DNA of 64,000 nucleotides. It comes from Rhynchonema sp. JSB1_4. Its lineage: Eukaryota > Nematoda > Chromadorea > Monhysterida > Xyalidae. The translations under genes and the position numbers were made by a program. The DNA is taken from contig JASAMV010002977.1 of assembly GCA_030248065.1 (NCBI GenBank), forward strand, positions 24,346 to 88,345, written 5' to 3'. The first letter of the stretch is position 1. Every line of letters begins with the position of its first letter. Below the pieces are notes generated by a model that saw nothing but the letters and a program-made list of their open reading frames with translations, had not been told where the DNA came from and ran no database searches. Shown here one piece after another: positions 46,801 to 59,800 of the stretch.

Positions 46801-49800
46801 CGGCCAGTACCGGGTCACTCACGGCCAGTGCATTCAACAGCTGGCCTTGTTGTGCTGCCATTAGCGATGCAGATGCTTGAAGCCACAGACTCAGATCGAG
46901 TGCTGGCGTACTCGCACCTGGACAAAAGGGTATCGCAGTCAGCCTTCCTTTGTGGTGAAACTTTGGGCCAATTCTTTTTAAATAATTTTACTCAATAAAT
47001 TGGCAATTAGGAAGTTAACGGCCGCGTGGGGATCAAAATTGCGCTAAAAAAATACACTACATCGCGACAGCGAGTCACTACCAAACCAGCACACTGTGCT
47101 GAACAACAGAAATATTCCACAAGATAATATAAAATCGATATTTGCACAATAATCACCGTCATTCGCTCACCCATTTGCTGCTGTTGTTGTTGTTGCAACG
47201 CACCAAACGGTGCAGCAAATGTGTTCGGATGGTACAAATTTGGCAACGACGGCGCCGGAATCATTGGATGGCGATGTTGATGTTGTTCGAGTACCGCCGG
47301 ATGCGTCGGTGGAGACAGGCCGAAATCGAATGTTGAGACTGAAATATTGTGGAAAAGGGATGTGTAGCAGTGTTATTATTTATTTCTTATAAATGTGAGT
47401 AAGATCTATAAAAAACTTTAAAAAAAAACTCTAAAAAAAACTAAGTTTATTTTCGGTCGGGAATGTGTGAAATAATAGTGGCACGCAAACTGTGCAGCAC
47501 GAGCTGCTCATGTTTCACTGCCGAATGACTCGGCACAATTTTGCACCTCAGACAATTTGGTAACTTTTTTTTCAATCGAACCGCCGATAAACGTCCATAA
47601 TCTGACCGCTCATGGTTGATACTGATGTTTCACGTGACAATGACTAGGCAAAGAAACAACCGCCAGCTCGATGCAAAAACAACAATCACAATAACACGCC
47701 CCAACACAAAATAAAGTAAAACGGCAAAAAAAGAATATTCCCCGCACGCACCGGCGCCAGTCACATCATTGTTCTGCGTGTTCCTGAAGTGTGACCGACC
47801 AAACGACATCGACATCCAATCCATCTGGTTATCGTCGTTCGGTGGATTGGCGCCCACGCTGATGCCTGCGACAAAATGGACAAATATCGGAATCATCGTC
47901 ATCACGGCACGGCGCACAGTGAGTCAACAGCGCGATTTTGTTCGTTGTTCGTTTCTATGTTTCATTGTGCGACCCAGGTTCAAGAATGAGCAATCTAACT
48001 GAAAACCCCCATGCGAGGTCATTCAGCGGTGAAGCATCAGCAAACGCAACCTTCCGACCTTAGAAGCTCATTACGGCACAAACCTTGCCAACGACAATCA
48101 CAACGCATGTTCCACCAAGGAAACAACAGAAACGAACATCACCAACCTGGGTTGTTTCTGTTGAGGATCTTCGCGCGCAGAAGTTCACGCATCGTCAGAT
48201 TTGGCTCTGATGACACCTAAAAAAAGAAGGGATTCAATCAATGGGCCAGGAAACGTTGCAGAAAAATTATGCAATGTGCTCCACACATTTATGATACACA
48301 CCAACCAACTACGCACAAGCAAAACAGGTGAACTGAAACCGGCTTAATGTAGACATCATTTAAGATGTCATACATACAGACCGACAAACGTGAAAAATTC
48401 AAGCGCACCCATTTGACGCTGCTCTGGACATTGAGCTACTGCTACAGTCCCAGCACGACTACCTGCGTCAACTACAATACGATTGGCCTAAAAACAAAAA
48501 AAAACTGAAGCCCCACACACCTTTCGCAACGGCGAGAAATCCTCAAACGGATTCAACAATTGCGGCGGTGCCTGCGGCGGCGGTTGTACGGCGGTGCTGG
48601 CGGCCATCACCACCTGCTCGGCCAGCGAACGTGCATTGTCGTTTGATGGCTGTTGCTGTTGCATGAGCAGGATTTGGGCCTGTGAATAAAATAATAATGA
48701 TAATAATAAATAATAATAAAAGATGTTCTCACAAAAATAAACAATCGCACAAACAACGATTGCCAGTCAAATACGACGCACCTCCGCGGCAGCTAGCGCC
48801 GCATCCAGCTCTACTTGGGGCGGCGTAACTACGACCGGAGCGACGGGCACCACGGGCTCGATCTTCTTTGGTTTGCCTGAAGAAAAGTTTATTAAAGTCA
48901 ATAAATTCCAGGCACAAAAACCGCGCTAAAGACATAAACTATTGTTGCTATTTTTTCCGGAAAAATATTTTTACTGAAAAAACCGTTTTTTTCGGAAATT
49001 TTTCGGTATTTTTCAGATATTTTTTCTGGCTAAAATTTTTACTAGTGCTCATACGATCAGTATTTGCAAATTATGCGCTAAGATGGCGTATGACGGCTAA
49101 TTACGGCATAAAAAGGGCGATTGAATGTTACAAAATAGGTAAAACTCATAAAAAGGCATTTTGACAAATTTGCATACACTATAAGGATACTTTTTCATGA
49201 AAATCCAAAATTGTAATTTCCAAAATATTTTTCCGGAAAAACATTTTCAGCTTTATGGGAAATTTTTCTGTTTTTTTTTCATTCGCAACTATAACAGAAC
49301 CAACATCAAAAGTCAATACATTTCCCCCACCTGCTGCAGCGGCCAGCGGTGTCGATTGAAACAGCGCCGTTCGCTTCGCCAAAGGCGGACATGCCCCCAG
49401 CGGGGGCTCGGCGGGCTTGGCTCGAATCGTATTATTGGTTATAGGCTGAAATAAAGAAGGAAAATTGTGAAAAAATAATCAAAAATTGTAGTAATTACGA
49501 ACGAAATTTAGAATCAAACGGTTGATTTACCCCGGTGGTGACAGCGTTATTCGTTGTGTTGCACAAATGCAGCGGATACGGCTCGTACTGCACGCCCGGT
49601 CGCTTGTGCATTGGTGAGCCTGCGATGCAACCACAAACTAGTTGTTGCGTCATTGTTGTCGTCTGGACATCTATGTTTTATCTGATCCTCTCATTATTTA
49701 TGGCCATTTGCCCCTTCATGCTGCGCCACTCACTATATGGCGAATATTCTCTCCCCAATAATGATCAGCGATCGGACAAGATCGGCTGTCGGCATCCAAA

Positions 49801-52177
49801 AAAGCGCCGGTGCCAGGCGTCGGGTGCACGTTAACTTCGATCTCGATCCCAACTTGCCATTCCCATCCCGTCGCCTCAACTATGGCGTATCGTATCCAGC
49901 CCGCGCCCAAACTGACCCTGCGCTTTGCGCGACTGTTTGATCTCCAACATTGCCTTCAATCGCGATCGCGTGTCCGCACTGACGGTCGTACTCGTGGTGT
50001 TGCTGCGCGTACGACGCAGTTTGTTGTGCTGCGATGAGCCAGCACGCTTCACACCACCGGAGCCGGAGGTGAGCGATTCTGCAATGATAAATGAACGAAT
50101 AAGATTGTATGGCATAGAGGTGGAACATTGATAAAGGGAATGGGTCATGATCTGGCATTCCGACCGATAATGAATTTCCTGAGCAAAAGCACAAATGATT
50201 CCATTTGGTGCATTCGCACTGACCTGGTGCACCACCAACCACTCGTCTGCGAAAACTGGTCGAAACGGACCAACAACAAAGAATATCGCTGCTTAATTCA
50301 CATCAATCCCGGGACAACCCACCCACGCCTGCAGCAAAAATCATTGATGTTTCATCTGAACATGACCAGGCTGGTGATGGGGACATCAGTGCTCTACTTC
50401 CAGCTCAGCCAGCGCAAAAAAACAAGGCAACAAAAACCATTCAATCGAAAAAGAAGGCAAAGTAGAGCGCACCCGTACTCTCTGACGCCCCCAATTGACT
50501 GGCGGTGGCTATTTGCTGCAGATTGTCCACACTGGTGGCCTTCAACGACGACAGCGACGGTGGGCTGAACGCTGATTGGTTCAGTTGATTGCCTGCAATC
50601 AACTTTTCGTTAATTTTATTTCTTGTCAATAAAGTACACGCTACCTAGTCCATTTGGGATATGATTGGCGGGACGCAGCATTTTCGGTCATTGTGTGTGC
50701 AGAATATTGCCGGTAGTTTGGAAGCTAAGCGGCTGAATGGGGATTTAAAATAGTGATCAAAGAAAATTCCTCCACATAATGCAGGGCATCACGATAACAA
50801 GGGCGAAGATAAAGAGGGTACACTGTCTGTACAACATCACCAAACAACACACCCAACATATTGACTGCCGGTCTGAATCGTTGTGTATGTTCGTCAGTGG
50901 TATCGTCTAAACTGCGTTGATGTCGCAATAATTGGGCGTAGTTCAGAATTTGTCCCTTCAAATCCGCTGCATCTAGCACTGGGTTCGACGCTTGCACACC
51001 TGAAAATAATACTTTCAGTTTTATATCAAAATGTGGGAAATATCAATGTTTTATGTGATAAGATGACCTCATCTGAAGTTGTAAGAGCAAAAATATTTGT
51101 TCGGAAACCTGATACCATCAAACAAACAGATATTCAAAACAAGTCTTAGTCAGTGATTCAACAAAGCACAGACACACACACCTCAGCCAGGGTTCAGTTT
51201 TTCAGATCGGTCCACTTGCAAATCGCAAGCAATTTGTGCGTTTTTGCATGCAAATTTGCTGACAAAACCGTTAATTACGGAACACTTCAGACTTCCACTT
51301 GCAAATCTGCAAGTGTTCCAAAAATTCAGCTACAAATCCGAAATTTTACTTGCAAATCGATAGTGTTTACTTCATACTTACACTAAAAAAACCCACCGAA
51401 GGCCTGCGTATTATGTGCTTATAACGCTTCCGAGTCTCGTATTATCGTAAATTAATAATCCGGTCGGGCCAGCCATGGAAGGAACCATATCAAAGCAACA
51501 GGCATTGATATCAACCTCGCCATGGCAACGTAATCTTTTGCACATAAGGCATAATTACCGGCAAGCAACAAGCGAGCGTGGAAGTGATTGAATCACGATC
51601 GCTGTTCAGGCGCCCATTGCACCTCTTGATAACAAATTTCTCGTTTCTACATTTGCATTCTAGCCAGATCGCCCTTTTGCCATTTAGCAGCCAGCGCTAT
51701 TTGTTGCTGCAGCGCTTAGCAAAAAATAACAATGTCAGAGCGCTGTGTGTTCTCTTTTGATGGCAACTTTACCTGGGGATCTGCCGTTAACCTCCCTACA
51801 CCATCTTATGGATACTCTTTTGTTTCAAGCGACCAAAATTAAGCGGTGTCGCTGGTAAATCAAGTCAGGTTGCCAGGAAATACCTGGCTCGACAGTTCAG
51901 GATGGGTACAAATACCAGGGTGACCTCCGCCCAACCGCCCTCCCCCCTCCAAACGGCAGACCACTGCCAAAAAATATCAGTTTCCGATCATGTGACAATA
52001 AGGTGGCAGTGCTGCAGACTGCAATTCTGTGATCACTTCACACTAACCCGAACTGGTGGCGTGGCATCTATTCAAGAACACCATATTGGCGGGTGCCGGC
52101 CCAGTGGGCATGGGTGCCGCAATCGCGTTCACTGCAGGCGAGATCAACACACCCGTCGTTGTCACAGCAGAGTCCAT
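37886..52177 (-). CDS. HDAC4: Class IIa histone deacetylase (HDAC4/5/7/9 type)
   Basis: Signal-responsive corepressor that shuttles between nucleus and cytoplasm. Exons: 52177-52048, 50999-50853, 50592-50473, 50078-49917, 49619-49531, 49445-49331, 48876-48782, 48679-48521, 48216-48147, 47865-47752, 47338-47171, 46917-46732, 46412-46329, 46261-46203, 46123-45973, 44512-44327, 44030-43834, 42459-42268, 41486-41268, 39025-38888, 38532-38360, 37997-37886; 3066 nt, 1021 residues. The N-terminal half has Gln-rich segments and [11 protein letters not shown], matching the 14-3-3 site SEPNL of HDAC4. The catalytic domain (about 617-1000) shows the class IIa structural zinc motif ([22 protein letters not shown]), [17 protein letters not shown] (Asp800, His802) and [10 protein letters not shown] (Asp892). 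Tyr935 in ALEGGYEL replaces the vertebrate histidine. The first coding exon has upstream acceptor CAG at 52187, so 5' UTR exons lie further right. Confidence 0.94.
39893..40130 (+). pseudogene. Possible decayed histone H4 gene inside the foldback element
   Basis: Several short stretches resemble H4 coding DNA in the right order: GGTCGCAGTCTGCCCG (compare the IRRLAR region), ACCGAATC then ATCATGACGAAAT (RISGLIYEET region), GACACCGAGG (TYTEH region) and ATGTGTAGCCGCTGAAGCC (VVYALKR region). Upstream lie AACCAATCAGCG (39813-39824) and TCTATTTAAT (near 39864), like a histone CCAAT box and TATA box. No open frame survives and parts are missing. The assignment rests on nucleotide resemblance judged by eye and on the stem-loop that follows. 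Confidence 0.35.
40131..40145 (+). promoter_or_regulatory. Histone-type mRNA 3' stem-loop
   Basis: GGCCCTCTTAGGGCC forms a perfect 6-bp stem. It is preceded by AACCCAAC and followed by ACCACC, matching the replication-dependent histone 3' end signal that SLBP binds. The loop has three bases where four are usual, and it begins with C. This signal normally ends histone mRNAs and is not expected in an HDAC intron. Confidence 0.55.
40234..40660. mobile_element. Non-autonomous hAT-type element, family A copy 2, nested
   Basis: Termini CAGTGTTGTCGTT and AACGACACCACTG are flanked by a perfect 8-bp duplication ATGATGTT (40226-40233 and 40661-40668). The 427-bp body closely matches the element at 18809. 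It lies inside the foldback element 39334-41198 and is therefore the younger insertion. Confidence 0.92.
41681..41870. mobile_element. MITE family B, copy 4
   Basis: Terminal repeats GTAAAACTACGCCAACACGA (left) and TCGTGTTGGCGTAGTTTGCC (right) enclose the AAAGAGAAAATCATCATG motif of the family, here in reverse orientation. It lies in the HDAC intron between exons 42268 and 41486. The ends are the best preserved of the four copies. Confidence 0.85.
43095..43495. repeat. T-tract-rich low-complexity stretch
   Basis: About 400 bp carry at least ten T-runs of 8-18 bases separated by short mixed segments, within an HDAC intron. It explains a long lysine-rich open frame on the minus strand, which is an artefact of composition. 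Copy number and run lengths here are prone to sequencing error. Confidence 0.8.
44125..44149 (+). repeat. Representative copy of the dispersed GTGAAACATCA motif
   Basis: CTAGTCAT, then TCACG, then CGTGAAACATCA. This is one of the fullest copies of a short element found in more than 25 places on both strands, mostly in introns. Its ends match the palindrome at 780-868. Confidence 0.75.
48940..49293. mobile_element. Possible element rich in CCGTTTTTTTCCGG-type palindromes
   Basis: TATTGTTGC near the left end and GCAACTATA at the right are inverted copies (8 of 9 bases). The body repeats TTTTTCCGGAAAAAT and AAAAAACCGTTTTTTTCGG. It is related to 29599-29746 and lies in an HDAC intron. No target duplication was recognised. 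Confidence 0.45.
50645..50681 (-). CDS. Probable alternative first coding exon of the HDAC gene
   Basis: An ATG at 50681 opens [12 protein letters not shown] and ends at a GT donor in phase 1, the phase needed to join exon 50592-50473. No acceptor is visible just upstream of the ATG, so this looks like a first exon used from an internal promoter. It would give a form lacking the first two exons. It could instead be a spurious match. Confidence 0.5.
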
Positions 52178-52186
52178 GACCTTGGT

Positions 52187-53810
52187 CTGAAACTGAATGA
52201 AACACCTCTGAATTGAGATAATATTATTGCTGCTTGCTTGCTACAGTCTATTTTTAGACAGCTCTGCAGAACATGGTGCGCAGCTGAACAAGTAAATCCG
52301 GGAAAACATTTTCAGAATGGCAGATTCTAAACAGAGCAGAGTTCATTAGAGAGGGCCATATATATAGCACGCGCGGGGTACAGATTTCTCATTAAGTTTC
52401 ACACTGATGATCACAGAGCAAGAAGACTACAAAACTCTTTTTGAGCATCTGGACAAACATAGGCCAACTTGCAAAGTTCATTACATGCAAAGCGCCAGGT
52501 GCGCGTACAAGTTGTATGCACAACAACGGCATGCTTCAATGAGCAAGCATTGCGCAGAACCGTATCCGCATGTGCGCTTGGCATGTAGCTGTGGGACAAA
52601 ACCAGCCAAATATCGCGTTTTTGCATTAAAATATATGTAAGAATACATGCACTTGCAATGCAATAAACACATTGTTAGAGAAGCACGCCATATGGCTCGA
52701 GACTTAATTGGAAACAAGAAAGAAGCTGCACCAAGGAAGCGGGACTTTAGCAAAAGGGCAAAGGGAAATGACGGCACAATATAAAAGGCAGCAGTGCTTC
52801 AAGTAAAGTTCAGCAAAGCAGAAACTGAGTGCGGAACATAGCCGGTCGCACATGCTACATGATTATTTACAGGGTCAAGTCACATGAGATATAAACAAGG
52901 AACAGCATCCAATAACCTGTTTGAGTAATTTATTGGGGATGATGAACTGGCCACTAAATGGTCTCGTGTCGTATTACAGCAAGGTACCCAATAACAGCGA
53001 ATTTTAATACACGGACCAACATGTGTACAAATAAATAGGCACGTAAACAGCTCAATCATAATAGAATGACAATGGAAAGCAATTTGGGAACAGAGCGAGC
53101 CGACAAAAACAATATCGTCAAAAACAAGCCTTGCACTGATCACGTATGAGCACTGCTGATACATGCGGCTTCATACGAAATCATAGTGCTCCAATTCTTG
53201 GTGGGCACGCATTTAGTTGCTGTGGGACAACACTGCAGCTCAATATACGCAACTACGTACCTGGCTTGTGGGTGTGGGACACAATGTATACATCCACATA
53301 CATAGGTTGCTGAGAGGTAGGCCGTTGGGACGTTACAAAACAGCGTCAGTCAAATAAGGTCTGTCTGTCTGTGCAAAAACGGGCACAGCACGTCAGCACA
53401 GCCACACACGCTCACACCACGTGAGCACCAGCTATTTACAAACAGCAGCATAACTGTTACGTAGCAAGCAGTCAGCCAGACAGCTGCTTCATGTATAGCT
53501 GTGATGTTTCACCGCTGCGAAAACATTGCCGAACTAGGCCACGAGAACGGAGACGGAATTTGGGGGAAATGTGGCGGTGGTGAGCTAGTTTGGTTTGGGT
53601 GTGCACATGCTGTACAGCAAGTAATACCCCAAATTAATTCAAAAATAAGCAAAAAGCATCCGGTGTGAAGGTAGCCCACTAGCTTTCAGCAAGCGTTATG
53701 GGAAGAATGCATAACTTCTCGAAGATAATCAGTGCAGGCACAAAATATTATAATGCTTTGATTTTTTATCAAAACTATAAAAACAAGCCCCAGTGTTGGC
53801 AGATATTGGC
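52187..53810. other. Spacer between SPCS2 and HDAC genes
   Basis: About 1.6 kb without a supported coding exon. It should include HDAC 5' UTR exon(s), because an acceptor precedes the first coding exon, and the SPCS2 3' UTR. A motif copy (GTGATGTTTCAC) is at 53502-53513. Confidence 0.55.
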
Positions 53811-56800
53811 TCAAGTTCTCGAAAGCGCCACCGCCTCCGTGGACGGATGCGCGATGGTGTAATTGATGTAACGCACGCTCTCCACCTCGGTGCGTAAATT
53901 CCCTTTTCACTTCTAAAAATCATTTGTGTGTTGAACGACGTTGCTGTAAGTGAGCGGGCAACAAATTGAGGTCAGCACGCTCGAAGTTGCAATCATGGTG
54001 TTTGGGGGGCGCTCAACCGGCCGCGGTAACGGTTGCGCTTTCGAGAATTTGGGTCATTCTCCCTATAAATACGCGGCAATGAAAACAATACAATATAGAA
54101 AGATTGCTGCACGTTTCAACTGAGCCTCAGCTTTTGGGTGAAAATGAAAATATATGGCGACAAAACTTCTTCTAAACTGGCACCCACAACTGTAGCCCTG
54201 AAGCGTATGGGACGTGCTACGTCAAAAACCACCGTTGATCTTTCTGACGAAAAATTCCAGATCACAAAATAAGAGCAACAAGGCGACAGCAAACGAGCAG
54301 GAAAACCACCAAAAACATTCATCCCAAACAAACAGAAACACCCTAAAACAGTAAAAACAAGAACACAGCTAAAGAGATCCCGCACATCATTTTGATATCC
54401 TATAACTCAAAAGAGTGCATAAGGATTTGGCTGCAATTACCCAAACTCTGCGCTCCAGAACAACACAAGGAATGGAAAATCGTTTCTAATACCTCACGCA
54501 CGTCACATAAATAATAACAACAACAGCGGTATCGGAAAACAAACAACTCAGTGAGAACCACAGTATATATCGGTAATACAGGTAAAGAGAACTTGATTTT
54601 CAAAGGAAATTCAAGAGTTAACGAGCCGAAGATCAAGTTCTCACACACATTCCAATCTACTGTTTTTTCTTTGAGTCGGCAAGTGAATCGTGCAGTCGTG
54701 TCACGTCGGCTGCCAGGACCTGAAACATTTGGGTTTCAATATCGATCTGTGTGACAGCAAATCGCTTTTGTGTTTTCCAGAGGACCATCTCAGGGCGCCC
54801 TCAGTCATAGGGTGATATTTTCGAAACGGTGTAAAGGTGAGTTGGGTGTAAAGGTCGGTGTAAGCTCAATCGAAAGCTCGGTCGGTGTCAGCTCGGTGTA
54901 AACATGAAACATTGCCTGCTGTTAACGTGGAATGTTTCATGTTTACACCGAGCTGACACCGACCGAGCTTTCGACCGAGCTTACACCGACCTTTACACCC
55001 AACTGAGCTTTACACCGTTTCGAAAATGCCACCCATAGTGGAAAATGGAAATGAAATAAAACATTTTCTGCAGCAGTCATGTCTTGGCATGTGACAAAAA
55101 CATTTTCTGTTCCGCTCAATTCTTGGCCGCTGATTGGTCAGATTTTACACAGAAAATGTTTTGTTTCAATTCCATTTTCCAATATGCCCTTAGTCATATT
55201 AGAAAACGGAAATGGAAAACTTGGGACATTTTTCATTCCCATTTTCCATTTTCCACTATGAGTAAGGGCTCCCTAACTCTGATTGGAACTCATCCACCTA
55301 ATTCATAATAGTCGATGCAAAGTAAAAAATGACTGACACAATCGAGCAACGCTGTGCTGCGATCATTTGGCAGCAACATCAAAACAGCACTTGCAAACAC
55401 AATGTTGGTCGTTTCTGGTCGTGAGTGACCGTGGTCACACGTTACAAGTTATACGCTACCTCTGCCCGCCATAAACCGTCAGAGCAACCTCACATAAAGA
55501 CGGAACTATCCGCCGCGCACTACCAAAAACACAACACGACGTCCAACTTCATGCCAACCTCCTGCACAATGGTGCCCTGTTCATCAATCCAATTGGTCAC
55601 CGATTTCTGCAAACTGGCCGTGCGCTCGACGCCTTTGTCGCCGAAGAATCTCGTCTCCAGAAAGTATTCGTGATCGAATCTGTCAAAATTTTCCGTTGAA
55701 CTGGAAGTTTCACCATAAACGGACGGTTCCGACGACGTAGAATTGGAGAGTATATGGAGATATTGAAACAAAAGAAATTAAGAGCCAAAATTACTTGTTC
55801 ATTCTTGAGCTGAACATCCACTGCTTGTCGGGACGTTTGCCGGTCGGGTCACGGTCAATCGCCACGTAGAACGTTCCCTGAATGGCGAGCAAAAATCGAG
55901 TTCTGTTGGTCACCCAATTTATCTGACTAAAGGGTGGCCAATCTTGATTCAGGAAGCAGCGTATGAGCCTCGTGTGCATCTTCTTTGTTGCGTCGCAGAT
56001 AAAAACGTACGACAATTTCCACTTCGAATTTCACAACATCGCAATCGAGATTTTACAAGTAATCGCAAATTACCTCGCATGAACACATTCAAACGTTTTC
56101 GCTGACGCTGATGTTTCAAGCTTATTATAACTCAACAAAATACCGCTAACAGGCTTATAGCAAACACTACCAAATCACCTGCGCCAATGACAAATAAAAT
56201 CAAATCAAAAAGCCCCGATTCCTGATCTGACATCACCGACCTTTTCAATGTACCAGGTGTACAGCTGAAGAATAGTCATGAGCACGAAGTACGAACAAAC
56301 ACACACGATCAGAATTGGACGACTGCTGGGGAACGGGTAGAACCAGTCCCTGTGTGACAAAAAGATGTTTATTATCTTGTAGGTTAATTGTTAACTAATT
56401 GTTCAAAAATGTTAAAATATACAATTCTTTAATTATTCTGTTCACAACTATTCTTTTGTCATACTCTAGCATCCTAATTGGAAAAAACCATGCGACGGTG
56501 AACGATTTTCTCAGCGTAATTTGACCGCGCTTTCACTGGTAATCTTGGACTGGACAATGGGGCCAGTAAAAAAAGAACAAGAAGACTGACTATCAAAACA
56601 CAAGGATCAAACTTGTGACTTTGTTTATCGCGTAGTTAATGTTGGTCAGAACCAATAGTTGCGGATTGAAAAGAACAATCTCCAGGTCCATTTTTTGGAC
56701 CGAAAATAAATTTCCGTGAAAAAATCGGGCAAAATTTTCTCCCATTTTTGACAAAAAATAATGAGGCGATCAGATCCCAACTAACTTGCCTGGCGTAATC

Positions 56801-59800
56801 ATGATGGATATTTTGATTTTTTGTGCTAATCTCGCCTGCCGTACACCAAACGGTTCCCAAAACGCAACGCTGCTTGAATTTCGAGGCACATCCGAAAAAA
56901 TCTTCTGAATAACCTCCAGTTGAAAAATGCCGCCGAGGCAGGTCCGATCCGATCACCAACTTTGACACCGCAAAAAAATCACGACCCGAATAAACCAAAA
57001 AGACAACATGAACCAACCAAATGAGTGCGAGCAGCGCGAAGCTGACCGAAATGATGCTTAACGTGAGTCGAATATCGAGCAGACGGTAGCTTTCAACGTA
57101 ACCGTACTTGTCGGCAAATACCTGCACACTGTACAACTTTCAACAAAACAATTTATCATTCTGAAGTTGCTAAAACAAGCTGGGGGCGGGTCATGGTGCA
57201 GATGGATTAAATATCCAGACCTGACTTGACAGCATGTGCGAAGAAAATATTTGGTTTGTTTCTCACAAACTCCTTCCGCAAGTGCTCTCCACCAAACATC
57301 CATCCAGCAAATTCATCCCACCTGTTTCACACAATCATCAACAGCGTGCTTCACGGCATTGCAATCCCACGGATTCACAGTCACCGGTTTGTCGTCGGAC
57401 GCATCCTGTAGACAAAATGCGAAGAATATCAAGATACGGGACGGGAATCGTGCAAGTTAAAATTATTGTGCCCACCGTGAAAAAAACGTTTTTTCCTGGT
57501 AAAAAAAAGAAAGAAAACCGTTCCGGAGCCAGATAAATTCCCAATATAAATTACCGGAAAAATAAGCAGCACTTTATTTTTCGTACAAAAATATTTTTTG
57601 ATCTAAAATGGCGAAAAATTTTCTTGAGGCCTGAGGGTCCGAAACTATGTTACAAAACAGATGAAAAAGACGATAAAACAGGTGAACAGAAGGCTTTTTC
57701 GGGTCTGCAAAACATGCGAGGCACTTGATAAGCCATAAACAAGCAAAAAAAACAGCCAAAAAGTAGGTGTTTCGCCCTCCAGAATTCCTTAAGTACTGGT
57801 AATTTATTTGGAAAGAAAACAAGAAAACAAACATTTGGTTTTTTTCTGAAAGAAACAAACCGTTCGTTTTTTTCCAAAAATAAAAATTATTGACCCACTG
57901 GGTACTTGGTTAAAATGTGCATAAATCGCGCTCAGCGCGCAAATGTTTGTACTTTTGGTCATAGTGCCCACCGTGAAAAGATCGTTTTTTTTCTGGTAAA
58001 AAACCGAAAAAACCGTTTTTTTCCGGAACCAAATAAATTTCCAACTAAATTACCGAAAAAATGACCGGTAATTTATATTTCGCAGAAAATGCTGTTTTTT
58101 GTCTAAAATGGCGAAAAGTTTTCTTGAGGTCCGAAACTATGTTACAAAATCGATTAAAAAGAAGCTAAAAAGGTGACAACAAGGCTTTTTCGCCACAATC
58201 CGTACGCGGCACTTCTTAAAGCCCTAAACAAGCAAAAAAACTGTAGGTGTTTCGCCCTTCGGAATTCCTTAGGTAGTACTGGTAATTTATTTGGGAAAAA
58301 ACGGTTCAAAACTAAAAATTACTTTCCCACTGGGCTGGGCACTACTTTTGGTGGATTTTGACCGATTTATAAAGCCCGTTTTGGACCCAAAAAGGGTGAA
58401 ACCTTGGAAAAATTGAGAGCCCCCAAAAAAACGTCCCCTTCTATTTAGGTTTTTACGGTAGACTGCCAGGAACTACACTGGGGCTGGGGGATACCGTACT
58501 GTAAAAACCTAAATACAGCCCCCCTCCCGGAATAGAGCCCCCCACTAAGTAATATCCCCTTCCCCTATACCAGTGCTGTGGCTGGGAGGGTGGGGTGGGG
58601 GGGGGGGGGGTGCCCCCAATGGTACCCTACCCGCCCCGGCCTGGTACACTACCCGATTTTTACCCTCAAAATGAACAATTTTCGGTCAAAAATGCCCAAA
58701 TTTCGACCGAAAACCCTAAAAAGTGCAAAAAACTCGCGCTGCGCGCGATATATGTACTTTTTAGTACATAAAAACAGGCACCCGAAAAAAACTTGTGTTG
58801 TACCCTACCCAGTGTAGTTCCTGGGGGGAGGGGGGTCGGGTACGCTATCTCCCCCTCGGTGGTACACTATCCCCCTATCTCCCCCTCCGGGTACACTATC
58901 CCCCCAATTTTTGCCTAAAATGGCCATTTTTAGGCCTGAAATGGGCATTTTTAGGCCTAAAATGTGTGATTTTCTGGTCAATGTTCTCAAAAGTCGCCAA
59001 AATACACTTTTTATGAAGAATTTTTTTCCAAAAAGGGGCAAAAATAGGTCAAATTTTCTACCTCAAAAAGTGACTTTTTCCCAAATTTGAGTCTTCCCCC
59101 CCCCTTCCCCCCTCGGGGGTACACTATCTCCCCCTCCGAAAAAAACGGAGGGTCCGCTATCTCCGCCTCCGGACCAGGAACTACACTGACCCTACCCGCC
59201 CCGAAAAATCTTCCCCCCCCTCCCCCCAAACCGGATTTCCCCCCCCCCCAAAATCCCAGGTTCAGGTACACTACCCCCTACCCGCCCCGATTTTTTCCAC
59301 CTATGTGCCCTACCCGCCCCGCCAAAGTAGCCACAGCACTGCCCTACACAGTAATGTATTAAGGCTTGATAGTCGTGCACAGGTACATTTATGCACGTTT
59401 GTTGTTCGTTCAGAGCACATAATACGCCTCTTATTGACGAATAGACACGAATAAATGCGATTACAAGCGAAAAAACATCCTTTCAAACCAGAGGTGGGAA
59501 ACGGGCCGGGTTACCTCGGCCCTGCCCGGCCCGATGAGGTCCTGGGGTCGGCCCGGCCCGGCCCGACTTTTTCTGATGATGTCTTGAAGAAAATTTTTTG
59601 GTGCAAAAATTACAGTTTTTTGTTTAAAAATGCCTGAAAATTATAGAAGTCGGTCCCAAGCTGCTGAATCGCAAGAAATTTTGGTTAATTTACCGCAAAA
59701 AGTCACGATTTTTTATTGAAATTCGATGATGTCGGGCCGACCATCCCGGCCCGGCCCGACCGTTCGGGCCGGAAACCTCGGCCCGGCCCGATTCCCACCT

